Shown piece after piece: positions 30,149-41,700 of a stretch of 64,000 bases of DNA. Source of the DNA: Colletes latitarsis (taxonomy: Eukaryota; Arthropoda; Insecta; Hymenoptera; Colletidae); assembly GCF_051014445.1 (NCBI RefSeq), contig NW_027488368.1, forward strand, positions 25,456,001 through 25,520,000, in the 5' to 3' direction. Numbering within the stretch: the stretch's first letter is position 1; each line of letters opens with the position of its first letter. The notes below the pieces were generated by a model. The model made no database searches and was not told where the DNA came from. It was given only the letters and a program-made list of their open reading frames with translations. The position numbers and the translations under genes are program-made.

Positions 30149-30150
<2 letters not shown>
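30140..30150. repeat. Target-site duplication of insertion B, left copy
   Basis: ATACTTTCGCA is repeated at 30540-30550 on the other side of the insertion. Two further T residues are ambiguous with the poly(T) run, so the duplication is 11-13 bp. Confidence 0.85.
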
Positions 30151-30185
<35 letters not shown>

Positions 30186-30539
30186 TCGTGGGGAAAATCT
30201 TCGAAAGACTCCCTCCCACCTCCTTGGGGAGAGGTGGGAGGGGTGTGTGGGATTCCCCGCGCCCGTACAACGACAGGCGCGGGACCTACCCACTAAAAAC
30301 CCCACGGTGACCCTTCGGCACGCTTTGGGAGGACACCGGGAATCGCTCGAAGCATTCCTCCGGTATCCTCCCCGTGCCCGCGCTTTCGCGCCCATCCCCC
30401 GGGGGGACAATCGGTCCCCCCAGTAGACACACTGCCTCATAGCGGCGGGACGGGGCCACTCCATCCCGCCGCTATCCGTCCCGGGGCCGCGCCCAGTGGC
30501 GGCTGCGAGCCCCAACTCGCAACCGCCCGCGACCCCGTT
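30151..30539 (-). mobile_element. Insertion B: 5'-truncated non-LTR retrotransposon, 3'-UTR scrap only
   Basis: Read on the minus strand, this is 355 bp of 3' UTR followed by a 34-nt poly(A) (the T-run at 30151-30184). It aligns end to end with 37796-38150 of insertion A, with only a few substitutions (for example ACTAAACGC versus ACTGGGCGC), so both belong to one family. It is flanked by an 11-13 bp target-site duplication, which indicates target-primed integration. It has no coding capacity. Apparent reading frames through it, including lysine or phenylalanine runs from the homopolymer, are artefacts. Unlike A and C it lies in the opposite orientation and is not in the telomere-like part of the monomer. 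Confidence 0.92.
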
Positions 30540-30550
30540 ATACTTTCGCA
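30540..30550. repeat. Target-site duplication of insertion B, right copy
   Basis: Second copy of ATACTTTCGCA. The satellite continues in register to its right. Confidence 0.85.
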
Positions 30551-33500
30551 TTCTTCACATACTTGTTGAACGGATCCTGGGTTTTTTCTGGTTTGGATCA
30601 CGTAGTAATGTGGGACCACACTGAAACAGTTGATTAAACCAGGTCATGATAAATATTTTAGAGGACAACGCATGTTAGGTCTGGGTTAGGTCTGGGATTT
30701 GACCTCATCAGGGTCATACTTTCGCATATTTCTCATACTTCATGGCTAGATCCTGGGCTTTTTCTGGATTGTATCACGTAGTAATGTGGTACCACGCCGA
30801 AACAGTCAATTAAACCTGGTTTCGATCAATATTTTAGAAGATAACGCAAGTTAGGTACTAGGTTAGGCCTGGGATTTGCCCTCATCAGGGTCACACTTTC
30901 GCAGTTTTAACATGCACGTTGACCTGATCGAGGGTTTTTTCTGCATTGGATCACGTAATAAAGTGGTGCCGCAACTAAAACAGTCAATTAAACCTGGTTT
31001 CGATCATTATTTTAGAGGATAACGCAAGTTAGGTCTGGGATAGGTCTGGGATTAGCCCTCATCAGACTCATACTTTCGCACACTTCACATACTCGTTGAC
31101 AAGATCCTGGATTTTCTTCTGGTTTGGATCACGTAGTAATGTGGTACCACACTGAAACAGTCGATTAAACCTGGTTTCGATTAATATTTTTGAGGATAAC
31201 GCATGTTAGGTCTGGGATAGGTCTGGGATTTGCCCTCATCAGGCTCATACTTTCGCAGTTTTAACATGCATGTTGACCTGATCGAGGGTTTTCTCTGCTT
31301 TGTATCACGTAGCAAAGTGGTACCACACTAAAACAGTCAATTAAACCTGGTTTCGATCAATATTTTAGAGGATAACGAAAGTTATGTCTAGTTTAGGCCT
31401 GGGATTTGCGCTCATCAGACTCATACTTTCGCATATTTCACATACTTGTTGAACAGATCCTGGGTTTTTTTCTGGTTTGGATCACGTAGTAATGTGGTAC
31501 CACACTGAAACAGTCGATTAAACCTGGTTTCGATCAATATTTTTGAGGATAACGCATGTTAGGTCTAGGTTAGGCCGAGGATTTTCACTCATCAGACTCA
31601 TACTTTCGCATTCTTCACATACTTGTTGAACGGATCCTGGGTTTTTACTGGTTTGGATCACGTAGTAATGTGGTACCACACTGAAACAGTCAATTAAACC
31701 TGGTTTCGATCAATATTTTAGAGAATAATTCATGTTAGGTCTAGGTAAGGTCTGGGATTTGCTCTCATCAGGCTCAGTCTTTCGCATATTTCTCATACTT
31801 CATGGCTAGATCCTGGGCTTTTTCTGGATTGCATCACGTAGTAATGAAGTACAACACTGAAACAGTCAATTAAACCTGGTTTCCATCAATATTTTAGAGG
31901 ACAACGCATGTTAGGTCTAGGTTAGGCCTGGGATTTGCCCTCATCAGGGTCATACTTTCGCAGTTTTAACATACATGTTGACCTGATCGAGGGTTTTTTC
32001 CGCTTTGGATCACGTAGTAAAGTGGTACCACACTGAAGCAGTCCATTAAACCCGGTTTGGATCAATATTTTAGAGGATAACGCATGTTAGGTTTGGGTTA
32101 TGTCTAGGATTTGCCCTCATCAGGCTCATACTTTCGCATATTTCTCATACTTCATGGCTAGATCCTGAGCTTTTTCTGGATTGCATCACGTAGTAATGAA
32201 GTACAACACTGAAACAGTCAATTAATCCTGGTTTCCATCAATATTTTAGAGGACAACGCATGTTAGGTCTAGGTTAGGCCTGGGATTTGCCCTCATCAGG
32301 GTTATACTTTCGCAGTTTTAACATACATGTTGACCTGATCGAGGGTTTTTTCCGCTTTGGATCACGTAGTAAAGTGGTACCACACTGAAGCAGTCCATTA
32401 AACCCGGTTTGGATCAATATTTTAGAGGATAACGCATGTTAGGTTTGGGTTAGGTCTAGGATTAGCCCTCATCATGCTCATACTTTCGCATATTTCTCAT
32501 ACTTCATGGCTAGATCCTGGGCTTTTTCTGGATTGCATCACGTAGTAATGAAGTACAACACTGAAACAGTCAATTAAACCTGGTTTCCATCAATATTTTA
32601 GAGGACAACGCATGTTAGGTCTAGGTTAGGCCTGGGATTTGCCCTCATCAGGCTCATACTTTCGCATATTTCTCATACTTCATGGCTAGATCCTGGGCTT
32701 TTTCTGGATTGTATCACGTAGTAATGTGGGACCACACTGAAACAGTCGATTAAACCTGGTCTTGATAAATATTTTAGATGATAACGCATGTTAGGTTTGG
32801 GTTAGGTCTAGGATTTGCCCTCATCAGGCTCATACTCTCGCATATTTCTCATACTTGATGGCTAGATCCTGGGCTTTTTCTGGATTGCATCACGTAGTAA
32901 TGAAGTACAACACTGAACCAGTCAATTAAACCTGGTTTCCATCAATATCTTAGAGGACAACGCAAGTTAGGTCTGGGATAGGTCTGGGATTTGCCCTCAT
33001 CAGACTCATACGTTCGCGTTTTTCACATACTTGTTGAACGGATCCTGGGTTTTTTCTGGTTTGGGTCACGTAGTAATGTGGTACCACACTGAAACAGTCG
33101 ATTAAACCAGGTTACGATCAATATTTTTGAGGATAACGCATGTTAGGTCTAGGTTAGGCCTGGGATTTTCACGCATCAGACTCATACTTTCGCATTCTTC
33201 ACATACTTGTTGAACGGATCCTGGGTTTTTTCTGGTTTGGATCACGTATTAATGTGGGACCACACTGAAAGAGTCGATTAAACCTGGTCTTGATAAATAT
33301 TTTAGAGGACAACGCATGTTAGGTCTGGGTTAGGTCTAGGATTTGCCCTCATCAGGCTCATACTTTCGCATATTTCTCATACTTCATGGCTAGATCCTGG
33401 GCTTTTTCTGGATTGTATCACGTAGTAATGTGGGACCACACTGAAACAGTCGATTAAACCTGGTCTTGATAAATATTTTAGAGGACAACGCAAGTTAGGT

Positions 33501-36311
33501 CTGGGATAGGTCTGGGATTTGCCCTCATCAGGCTCATACTTTCGCGTTTTTCACATACTTGTTGAACAGATCCTGGGTTTTTTCTGGTTTGGGTCACGTA
33601 GTAATGTGGTACCACACTCAAACAGTCGATTAAACCAGGTTTCGATCAATATTTTTGAGGATAACGCATGTTAGGTCTAGGTTAGGCCTGGGATTTTCAC
33701 GCATCAGACTCATACCTTCGCATTCTTCGCATACTTGTTGAACGCATCCTGGGTTTTTTCTGGTTTGGATCACGTAGTAATGTGGGACCACACTAAAACA
33801 GTCAATTAAACCTGGTTTCGATCAATATTTTAGAGGATAACGAAATTTATGTCTAGTTTAGGCCTGGGATTTGCCCTCATCAGACTCATACTTTCGCATA
33901 TTTCACATACTTGTTGAACAGATCCTGGGTTTTTTTCTGGTTCGGATCACGTAGTAATGTGGTACCACACAGAAACAGTCGATTAAACCTGGTTTCGAAC
34001 AATATTTTTGAGGATAACGCATGTTAGGTCTAGGTTAGGCCGAGGATTTTCACTCATCAGACTCATACTTTCGCATTCTTAACATACTTGTTGAACGGAT
34101 CCTGGGTTTTTACTGGTTTGGATCACGTAGTAATGTGGTACCACACTGAAACAGTCAATTAAACCTGGTTTCGATCAATATTTTAGAGAATAATTCATGT
34201 TAGGTCTAGGTAAGGTCTGGGATTTGCTCTCATCAGGCTCATTCTTTCGCATATTTCTCATACTTGATGTTTAGATCCTGGGCTTTTTCTGGATTGCATC
34301 ACGTAGTAATGAAGTACAACACTGAGACAGTCAATTAAACCTGGTTTCCATCAATATTTTACAGGACACCGCATGTTAGGTCTAGGTTAGGCCTAGGATT
34401 TGCCCTCATCAGGGTCATACTTTCGCAGTTTTAACATACATGTTGACCTGATCGATGGTTTTTTCCGCTTTGGGTCACGTAGTAAAGTGGTACCACACTG
34501 AAGCAGTCCATTAAACCCGGTTTGGATCAATATTTTAGAGGATAACGCATGTTAGGTTTGGGTTATGTCTAGGATTTGCCCTCATCAGGCTCATACTTTC
34601 GCATATTTCTCATACTTCATGGCTAGATCCTGGGCATTTTCTGGATTGCATCACGTAGTAATGAAGTACAACACTGAAACAGTCAATTAAACCTGGTTCC
34701 CATTAATGTTTTAGAGGACAACGCATGTTAGGTCTAGGTTAGGCCTGGGATTTGCCCTCATCAGGGTCATACTTTCGCAGTTTTAACATACATGTTGACC
34801 TGATCGAGGGTTTTTTCCGCTTTGGATCACGTAGTAAAGTGGTACCACACTGAAACAGTCCACTAAACCTGGTTTGGATCAATATTTTAGAGGATAACGC
34901 AAGTTTGGTCTGGGATAGGTCTGGGATTTGCCCTCATCAGACTCATGCTTTCGCATTCTTCAGATACTTGTTGAACGGATCCTGGGTTTTTTCTGGTATG
35001 GCTCACGTAGTAATGTGGTACCACACTGAAACAATCAATTAAACCAGGTCTTGATAAATATTTTAGATGATAACGCATGTTACGTCTGGGTTAGGTCTAG
35101 GATTTGCCCTCATCAGGCTCATACCTTCGCACATTTCTTATACTTCATGGATAGATCCGTGGCGATTTTCTGGTTTGGACCACATAGTAATGTGGTACCA
35201 CACTGAAACAGTCGATTAAACCAGGTTTCGATCAACATTCTTGAGGATAACGCATGTTAGATCTAGGTAAGTCCTGGGATTTTCACTCATCAGACTCATT
35301 CTTTCGCATTCTTCACATACCTGTTGAACGGATCCTGGGTTTTTTCTGGTTTGGATCACGTAGTAATGTGGGACCACACTGAAGCAATCAATTAAACCTG
35401 GTCTTGATAAATATTTTAGAGGATAACGCATGTTAGGTCTGGGTTAGGTCTAGAATTTGCTCTCGTCAGGCTCATACTTTCGCATAGTTCTCATACTTGA
35501 TGGCTAGATCCTGGGCTTTTTCTGGATTGCATCACGTAGTAATGAAGTACAACACTGAAACAATCAATTAAACCTGGTTTCCATCAATATCTTAGAGGAC
35601 AACGCAAGTTAGGTCTGGGATAGGTCTGGGATTTGCCCTCATCAGACTCATACGTTCGCGTTTTTCACATACTTGTTGAACGGATCCTGGGTTTTTTCTG
35701 GTTTGGATCACGTAGTAAAGTGGTACCACACTGAAACATTCAAATAAACCAGGTCTTGATAAATATTTTAGATGATAACGCATGTTAGGTCTGGGTTAGG
35801 TCTAGGATTTGCCCTCATCAGGCTCATACTTTCGCATATTTCTCATACTTCATGGCGAGATCCTGGGCTATTTCTGGATTGGATCACGTAGTAATGTGGT
35901 ACCACACTGAAACAGTCAATTAAACCTGGTTTCGATCAATATTTTAGAGGACAATGGAAGTTAGGTTTGGGATAGGTCTGGGATTTGCCCACATCAGGGT
36001 CATACTTTCGCATTTTTCACATACTTGTTGAACAGATCCTGGGTTTTTGCTGGTATGGATCACGTAGTAATGTGGTACCACACTGAAACATTCAAATAAA
36101 CCAGGTCTTGATAAATATTTTAGAGGATAACGCATGTTAGGTTTGGGTTAGGTCTAGGATTTGCCCACATCAGGCTCATACTTTCGCACATTTCTCATAC
36201 TTCATGGCTAGATCCTGGGCTGTTTCTGGATTGTATCACGTAGTAATGTGGTACCACGCTGAAACAGTCAATTAAACCTTGTTTCGATCAATATTTTAGA
36301 GGATAACGCAA

Positions 36312-36325
36312 GTTAGGTCTGGGAT
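36312..36325. repeat. Target-site duplication of insertion A, left copy
   Basis: GTTAGGTCTGGGAT, found again at 38318-38331. Removing the element and one copy restores an ordinary satellite junction, AACGCAA-GTTAGGTCTGGGAT-AGGTCTGGG. The duplication covers the first telomere-like 11-mer of the monomer. Confidence 0.9.
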
Positions 36326-37634
36326 GCGGAGGGAGGTGTACTGCGGTGTTCCGCAGGGGTCGGTCCTCGGGCCACTCCTGTGGAACATCGCGTACGACTC
36401 GGTGTTGCGGGCCGGCCTCCCCGACGGCGTCAGCACGGTGTGTTATGCGGATGACACACTGGTGCTGGCCGTCGGGGCGCACTGGGGGAGGGCCATGCGT
36501 CGCGCGGAGGAGGGGTCGCAACGCGTCGTCGACCGGATCAGGGGGATGGGGATGACGGTGGCGGTCCATAAGACCGAGGTGATTGCGTTTCATTCACCTC
36601 GGCAGGATCCGCCACCCCCTCTGATCCGGGTGGGTGGGGCTGACATCGAGGTGAAGCCCCAGATCAGGTATCTAGGGCTGATCCTCGATAGCCACTGGCG
36701 TTTCGAGGAGCATTTCCGCTGCCTGGTCCCCCGGTTGGAAAGGATGGTTGCGGCTCTGGGCCGGATCCTGCCCAACCTGGGGGGCCCGGCGGGCCGAGTT
36801 CGTCGCCTCTATGTGGCAATGGTCCAGTCGGTGGCCCTATACGGGGCCCCCGTCTGGGCGGACGACCTGGCTGCCTCCCGGCGCAGCATGACTATGCTGC
36901 GTCGGGTGCAGAGGCGCATGGCGCTCAGGGTCGTCCGCGGGTATCGGACCATGTCACATGAGGCGGCGACGGTTCTAGCGGGGATGCCGCCCATGGACCT
37001 GCTCGCGCGGTCGCACGCGGTGATGTACCGGCACCGCGTCGACCGTCGCGCGGGGGTGGGGGCGGTCCCGGGCGGGCAGGAACCTGCTTGGGGCGATTTG
37101 AAGCGCCAGGCCCGGCAGTCCGTTTTGCTCGCGTGGCAGGAGCGGCTGGCTCTGCCAACCGCGGGGCACCGGACTGTCGGGGCTGTTCGGCCACTCCTGA
37201 AGGAGTGGCTGGACAGAGGCCATGGCAGCCTCACCTACCGGCTGGCACAGGTATTTTCCGGGCATGGCAGCTTCGGAAGATATCTGCGCCGGATAGGGAA
37301 GGAGCCGACGGCGCGTTGCTGCCACTGCGACGCTGAGCAGGACACGGCGGATCATACCCTGGAGGTATGCCCCGCGTGGGAGGGGGAGCGCCGTGTCCTG
37401 GTCGGCGTCGTCGGGCGGGATGTCTCGCTGCCGGGCGTGGTGCGCGCCATGCTCGGCAGCGAGGAGAAGTGGAGGGCCGTGGCCTCCTTCTGCGAGAACG
37501 TAATGTTGCAGAAGGAGGCCGCGGGGAGGGAGCGCGAGCTTCAGCGGCGCGCTGAAGCTCGCGCTCGTGCGGTGGCCCGAGGTCGTCGCCCGGTCGCGTG
37601 GCGTCGCGGGCGGCCGCCTCGGCGTGGCGGATGA
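36324..37634 (+). pseudogene. ORF2 C-terminal fragment of insertion A (reverse transcriptase from motif 4 onward)
   Basis: An open frame of 436 codons ending at TGA 37632-37634. The first ATG is chimeric: AT comes from the satellite target and G from the element, so it is not a native start. Visible motifs are GVPQGSVLGPLLW (RT motif 4), VCYADDTLVLA (catalytic YADD, codons from 36444), HKTEVIAF, YLGLILDSHW and a C-terminal CCHC-type zinc motif, C-x2-C-x8-H-x4-C, near 37315-37370, followed by an Arg-rich tail. These are the signatures of R1-type ORF2 proteins. The endonuclease, RT motifs up to the first catalytic Asp, and ORF1 are all missing through 5' truncation. The remaining frame has no stop or shift, which suggests a fairly recent insertion. 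It cannot encode a working polymerase. Confidence 0.9.
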
Positions 37635-38149
37635 CCTAGGCTGGGTGGGGGGTCCTGAGGGGACCCTCCTCCCGCCAGGCGGCGCCGGGTCAGACCGGTT
37701 GGGGGTAGGAGTGCCTCCCCCTACCGGTCCGACGCAAGGGGAGGCACCCTCGGCGGTCTGGTGCGGCCATGAACGCCCGGCCGCCGAGGGGTGGAAACGG
37801 GGTCGCGGGCGGTTGCGAGTTGGGGCTCGCAGCCGCCACTAAACGCGGCCCCGGGACGGATAGCGGCGGGATGGAGTGGCCCCGTCCCGCCGCTATGAGG
37901 CAGTGTGTCTACTGGGGGGACCGATTGTCCCCCCGGGGGATGGGCGCGAAAGCGCGGGCACGGGGAGGATACCGGAAGAATGCTTCGAGTGATTCCCGGT
38001 ATCCTCCCAAAGCGTGCCGAAGGGTCACCGTGGGGTTTTTAGTGGGTAGGTCCCGCGCCTGTCGTTGTACGGGCGCGGGGAATCCCACACACCCCTCCCA
38101 CCTCTCCCCAAGGAGGTGGGAGGGAGTCTTTCGAAGATTTTCCCCACGA

Positions 38150-38150
<1 letters not shown>
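37635..38150 (+). other. 3' UTR of insertion A with serial hairpins
   Basis: Non-coding, 516 bp. Perfect stems can be read in order: ATAGCGGCGGGA 37860-37871 with 37885-37896 (12 bp); GGGGGGAC 37914-37921 with GTCCCCCC 37927-37934 (8 bp, loop CGATT); GGGAGGATACCGG 37963-37975 with 37996-38008 (13 bp); and CCTCCCACCTC with GAGGTGGGAGG near 38096-38125 (11 bp). Between the third and fourth stems lies GGTCACCGTGG (38023-38033), followed by a T-run and AG. Insertion C keeps this order and this motif. It probably serves recognition of the RNA by its own reverse transcriptase; that role is inference. Confidence 0.75.
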
Positions 38151-38184
<34 letters not shown>

Positions 38185-38283
38185 TCCCGCGCCTGTCGTT
38201 GTACGGGCGCGGGGAATCCCACACACCCCTCCCACCTCTCCCCAAGGAGGTGGGAGGGAGTCTTTCGAAGATTTTCCCCACGA

Positions 38284-38317
<34 letters not shown>
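38049..38317 (+). repeat. Tandem duplication of the poly(A)-tailed 3' end of insertion A
   Basis: A 102-bp 3'-UTR end (38049-38150) plus A32 (38151-38182) is followed directly by an identical 102 bp (38183-38284) plus A33 (38285-38317). No target-site duplication separates the two units. The second unit starts at GGTCCCGCGCC directly after the A-run. This fits a template jump during target-primed reverse transcription: a short stretch was copied first, then the enzyme restarted on a poly(A) tail. A separate 102-bp insertion is the alternative. Confidence 0.85.
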
Positions 38318-38320
<3 letters not shown>

Positions 38321-38343
38321 AGGTCTGGGATAGGTCTGGGATT
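38318..38343 (+). repeat. 26-bp satellite remnant between insertions A and C
   Basis: Holds the right target-site duplication of A (38318-38331) and the left one of C (38333-38343). It reads as the telomere-like pair of a single monomer, so A and C entered the same monomer. Confidence 0.88.
38333..38343. repeat. Target-site duplication of insertion C, left copy
   Basis: GGTCTGGGATT, repeated at 45419-45429. One extra A is ambiguous with the poly(A), so it is 11-12 bp. It lies in the second telomere-like 11-mer. Confidence 0.82.
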
Positions 38344-38738
38344 TGCTCCCTCAGGGGCTGTGTCCGGCCAGGTGTCCGGCGCAGTACGGGGCGTAGCGAC
38401 CCCGAGGTACCTGATGCTAATCACACCGTAAGCCTCCTGTTGGTCGTCGCAACGACCCATTCACAATTCCAGTCTAGGTTTTGTGAATGGTACGTGACGG
38501 CAGGAGGACCGGGGGCCTTGGCTTAATCGCCTGGGCCGCGAGGATGGTAACTCTATAAATTACCCTCTAATCCTAAGTTATGGTGCGCGGCGATGGGATG
38601 CATGGTTGGGAGAGAAGGCCCAATCCCTAGCGACCACCTCCGGGGGCACCTGCCGAACCCCCGGAGTATTAGGCTTCCCCAGGCAAGGCGGCTCTGCCTG
38701 GGGTGACCTCCTTTCCGACCATACTCGTGGGAACAAGT
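38344..38738 (+). other. 5' UTR of insertion C, rich in hairpins
   Basis: 395 bp without a gene. Stems visible: GGTCGT 38442-38447 with 38452-38457 (loop CGCA); CCATTCACAA 38457-38466 with TTGTGAATGG 38481-38490 (10 bp perfect); CTCCGGGGG 38638-38646 with 38658-38666 (9 bp); CCCCAGGCA 38677-38685 with TGCCTGGGG 38695-38703 (9 bp). The last two end only 35 bp before the ORF1 ATG. A TATAAAT at 38554-38560 may be chance. LINE 5' UTRs usually carry an internal promoter, and some carry self-cleaving ribozymes. I cannot fold a ribozyme by eye here. Confidence 0.65.
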
Positions 38739-41700
38739 ATGGAGAATATTCAAAGAAAAACAAACAGGACTGGCAAATTTGATAGCGGACTGGCACTCAT
38801 AACGGCAAACGACATGGCAACGGATGGACCACTTCCTGGTGGGGTTAAACCCACGGTCAGGAGTGTTGAGGTGAATCTTGGGGGTAAAGCTGACCTTCTT
38901 AGTGTCAGCCCAGCCCCAGTCGTCAGCCTTGAGCGGCTACCTGCAACAGGGTGGCGCAAGGCGGGGAGGGAGTCGCCACCCCGCAAGGGGCATGGTGCCG
39001 AGGGCTCGCAGCTCTTGGTCGGCGACGCAGCCCTGAGGGAAGAGGAGGAAACGTCGGGCGTCGGTGAGACCGTCACAAACCCCGTCCCCGACGTTGACTC
39101 GCAGGATGGCGACGAATGGGCGCCTAATCCTTGCACCGGAGATGAGGCTGAGAGTATTGACTCCAGCGAGGAGGATTACGGGCCCGGTAAGAGGAAGAGG
39201 AAGGGCCCCGGTGCAGGGAGACCGAGGGGAATTTTCGTGGACCCAAGGAAATTGGGTCCCGGAATGAAGAGCTTGCCCAAGCAGGCGGACCTCCGGAACA
39301 TAGCGGAGGTCATGAGGACGGACGAGCTCCTGGGTCGGCTGAAGGAGCAGCTGGAGTCCGTCGTCCGTGTGGCAGACACTGCTAGCCACCTAAAGACGAC
39401 GGACATCCGTGGGCTCCGTTTGGCAGCGCGGGTGGCGATGGTCAGCGCCGAGGAACTTCACGGCAGAGCTGACCGCGCCGAAAACCCAAACAGGCCGGCC
39501 CGGGAAGTTGTCATTCGCCAAGGCGAATGGGAGAGGAGGGCGAAGGCCCTCGAGAAGAGGCTGGAGGTGGCCGATTCCACCGCCACCACCCTGTCGGAAA
39601 CTGTCAGGGTTAAAGATAGGGAATTGGAGCACCTCAGGCGGGAACTTGGACGCCTGAGATTCAAGGAGGAGCAGCGTGGTCTGCTGAGGGCGGGCGAGGT
39701 GGTGACCGACGTGACGCCGCCGGATCACGTGCTGCCTTTTGCCCCTCGGCCGCGGCGGAAGGATCTCCTTCCGTCCACTTTTGCCGGGGGGGACACCAGT
39801 ATGGAGGTCGAGACGGCGGTCCTTGGACCGTTGTCCGCAGAGCGTCCCGCCCCGATTGAGACGGAGAGTCCCGCCTCCGGAGACCCTTTGTTGGTCATGA
39901 TGACCGAAGTCGTACAAAGGGTTTCCGAAATGGCGGGGCACGTATCGGAAGTGGAACGGAAGTTTGATGCCCGTTTTGAGGCAGTATGGCGGGCAGTGTC
40001 TCGCCCGCCATTGGGAAAGGTTCCGCTTCTTCCTCCCGCATCCGTGGGGGCAACCTCTGCCCCGCCGTGCTCGGCGAAAGGCGATAAGCCGACGGGGACA
40101 GATCAGACAAGGGGGAAACCCAAGGGGGCAGCGCGGGGAAACCTTGGCACCGGGTCTGCCCCCGTCAAAATGCCTGCGGCACCCCCGAAATCAACCACGG
40201 GGAAGAAAGCCGCTGGTAAGGTAAAGCCGGCGGCTGAAGATGTGGAAGTGTCTAAGCCGTCCGCCCCGAAGTCTCAGGCGCCACCGAAGGCAAGACGAGG
40301 AGCCCCTCCTCCACCTGTCAAGGTAGATAGCAGCAAGTCCGCTCTGCCCGACAAGGACACCGGCGCGAAGTCCATCGTTGCCTCAGCCCCCACCAACGAT
40401 GGGCAGGGATCCTGGGCTGAGGTAGTGAAGAAGGGCAAGAAGAAGGGCGGCGTGAAGGGTGCAGCTCTTGCCGCATCCTCCTATAAAGGCGGGAAATCAC
40501 CCGTAGCCAGTCGGCCAGCCGCCACTACTGCGGCAATCAGCAAGAGGAAGATGTGCGCCCCGTCAGCGGCAGTCAAGTTACCGAGACTGCCGAAGAATGC
40601 AGCAGTCTCGGTGACCGCCGCCACCGGACGTGAAGGAGAATTGGGCCCCCTCCTCAATAGGGTGATGCCCGGGATCTGTTATGATCTCGGGATCACCGGG
40701 ATGCGCCCCACCAGGGCAGTCACCGGGGCGCTCTTATTAGCGATCCCCGGTGAGAAGGGCAGAGAGAAGGCGACCGCCCTGAGGGCGCGTCTTGAGGGGG
40801 CTCTCGAAGTGGAGGGTGTTAGGGTGGCTTGCCCCCAGAAGCAGGCCGAGTTACGAGTTACCGGCCTGTCGGAGGCAGCCACCCAGCAGACTGTGAGGGA
40901 GGCCCTTGCCACAGCCGGGGGTTGCGGCGCTGCGGACGTCAACGTTGGTGACCTCCGCAGAGACAGCTCGGGCATGTATACGGCATGGGCCCGCTGTCCC
41001 CTTCGCGCCGCAACCAAGCTCGCGAAGTCCGGCCGACTTATGGTCGGCTTCTTCGAGGCCCGGCTGGCAGTGCTCGCCGCGAGGCCGCTGCAGTGCCACC
41101 GTTGCCTAGAATTCGGTCATGTCAGGCAGCGGTGCACTAGCACCATAGATCGCAGCGGCCTCTGTTACCGTTGCGGGGGGGCCTCCCACACAGCCAGAGA
41201 GTGTACGGCCGCCCCAAAATGCCCCCTTTGTGTAGGCTTGGGGCGGCCAGCTGATCACCGAATGGGTGGGGCGGCGTGCCGTCCCCCCAAACGGAAGGGG
41301 AAGAATGGGAAGGGGGTGGGTGTGCCCCCATCCACGGTGCCGGCTGGTGTTGAGCCGGCACCGCTGTCCGTCGTGATGGAGGTCCAGGGGGCGGCTTGTT
41401 CCCAGCCGTCCCCAGCTGTGGTGTCGGGGGTTTTTCCCGCCCCAGCATCTGTCGTGGCGGCAGTGAAAGTGGTGGGGTGTGCACCCGCACCCCTGCCGGT
41501 GGCGGAGATGATGGAGGTGGACGTGGCGCCTTGCGACTCGGCGCCCTCCACCTCCACGAAATCGGACGCCGTGCTGTCTGGTGGGGGAGCTGCAGTCCCC
41601 CCACAACAAGCGGCAGCACAGTCGCCGTGCGGGTCAGAGCCCCATAGTAGGGGGGTGATGGCCTCGTACGGCGGCAAAGATCCGGGGCGCGCGGTGGCGC

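Larger units (their letters stand above)
1..30150 (+). repeat. ~176-bp satellite array, left block (about 171 monomers)
   Basis: Head-to-tail tandem repeat. The landmark CATCAG(A/G)CTCATACTTTCGC recurs at 1, 177, 353, 530 and 706 and so on, giving a period of 176-177 bp. A typical monomer runs from that landmark through GATCCTGGG, a T-run, ATCACGTAGTAATG, the palindrome GTGGTACCAC, CTGAAACAGTC, TTAAACCTGG, ATCAATATTTTAGAGGATAACGC, then two telomere-like 11-mers and GATTTGCC. All monomers inspected lie in one orientation. No host gene is visible. The short minus-strand reading frames that recur once per monomer are a by-product of the repeat. Confidence 0.97.
30540..36325 (+). repeat. ~176-bp satellite array, middle block (about 33 monomers)
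   Basis: The array continues in the same orientation between insertions B and A. The monomer classes are the same as in the left block: a TTGTTGAACGGATCC class, a CTTCATGGCTAGATCC class and an ATGTTGACCTGATCG class. Many monomers resemble those of the 11.8-29.7 kb blocks, but with more single-base differences. No genes are seen. Confidence 0.96.
36326..38317 (+). mobile_element. Insertion A: 5'-truncated R1-clade-like non-LTR retrotransposon
   Basis: About 1.99 kb. It starts inside the reverse transcriptase gene, just before the GVPQGSVLGP motif, continues to the end of ORF2, then has a 516-bp 3' UTR and ends in two poly(A)-tailed copies of the last 102 bp. A 14-bp target-site duplication flanks it. 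5' truncation is the usual outcome of incomplete target-primed reverse transcription. The gene end and 3' UTR resemble insertion C in organisation, but the protein differs at many positions, so A and C are separate families of the same clade. Insertion B is a second copy of this family. Confidence 0.93.

Noticed and set aside
1..30150. CRISPR-like regular repeats
   Set aside because: The whole 176-bp unit repeats with no unique spacers, so this is a tandem satellite.
30058..30619. Several frames across insertion B on both strands
   Set aside because: They come from the T/A homopolymer and 3'-UTR sequence joined to satellite and match nothing coding.
37769..38431. A 220-codon plus-strand frame through the 3' UTR and poly(A) runs of insertion A
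   Set aside because: It contains two polylysine runs from the A tails and crosses two element ends and a satellite stub, so it is an accidental frame.
38341..38460. An HDV-like ribozyme at the 5' end of insertion C
   Set aside because: The region is structured, but I could not pair the five helices of that fold by eye. It is kept only as a test in the findings.
38703..38738. A 12-codon upstream extension of ORF1 from a GTG
   Set aside because: GTG is not a usual eukaryotic start, an ATG in reasonable context follows at 38739, and the GTG overlaps a hairpin arm.
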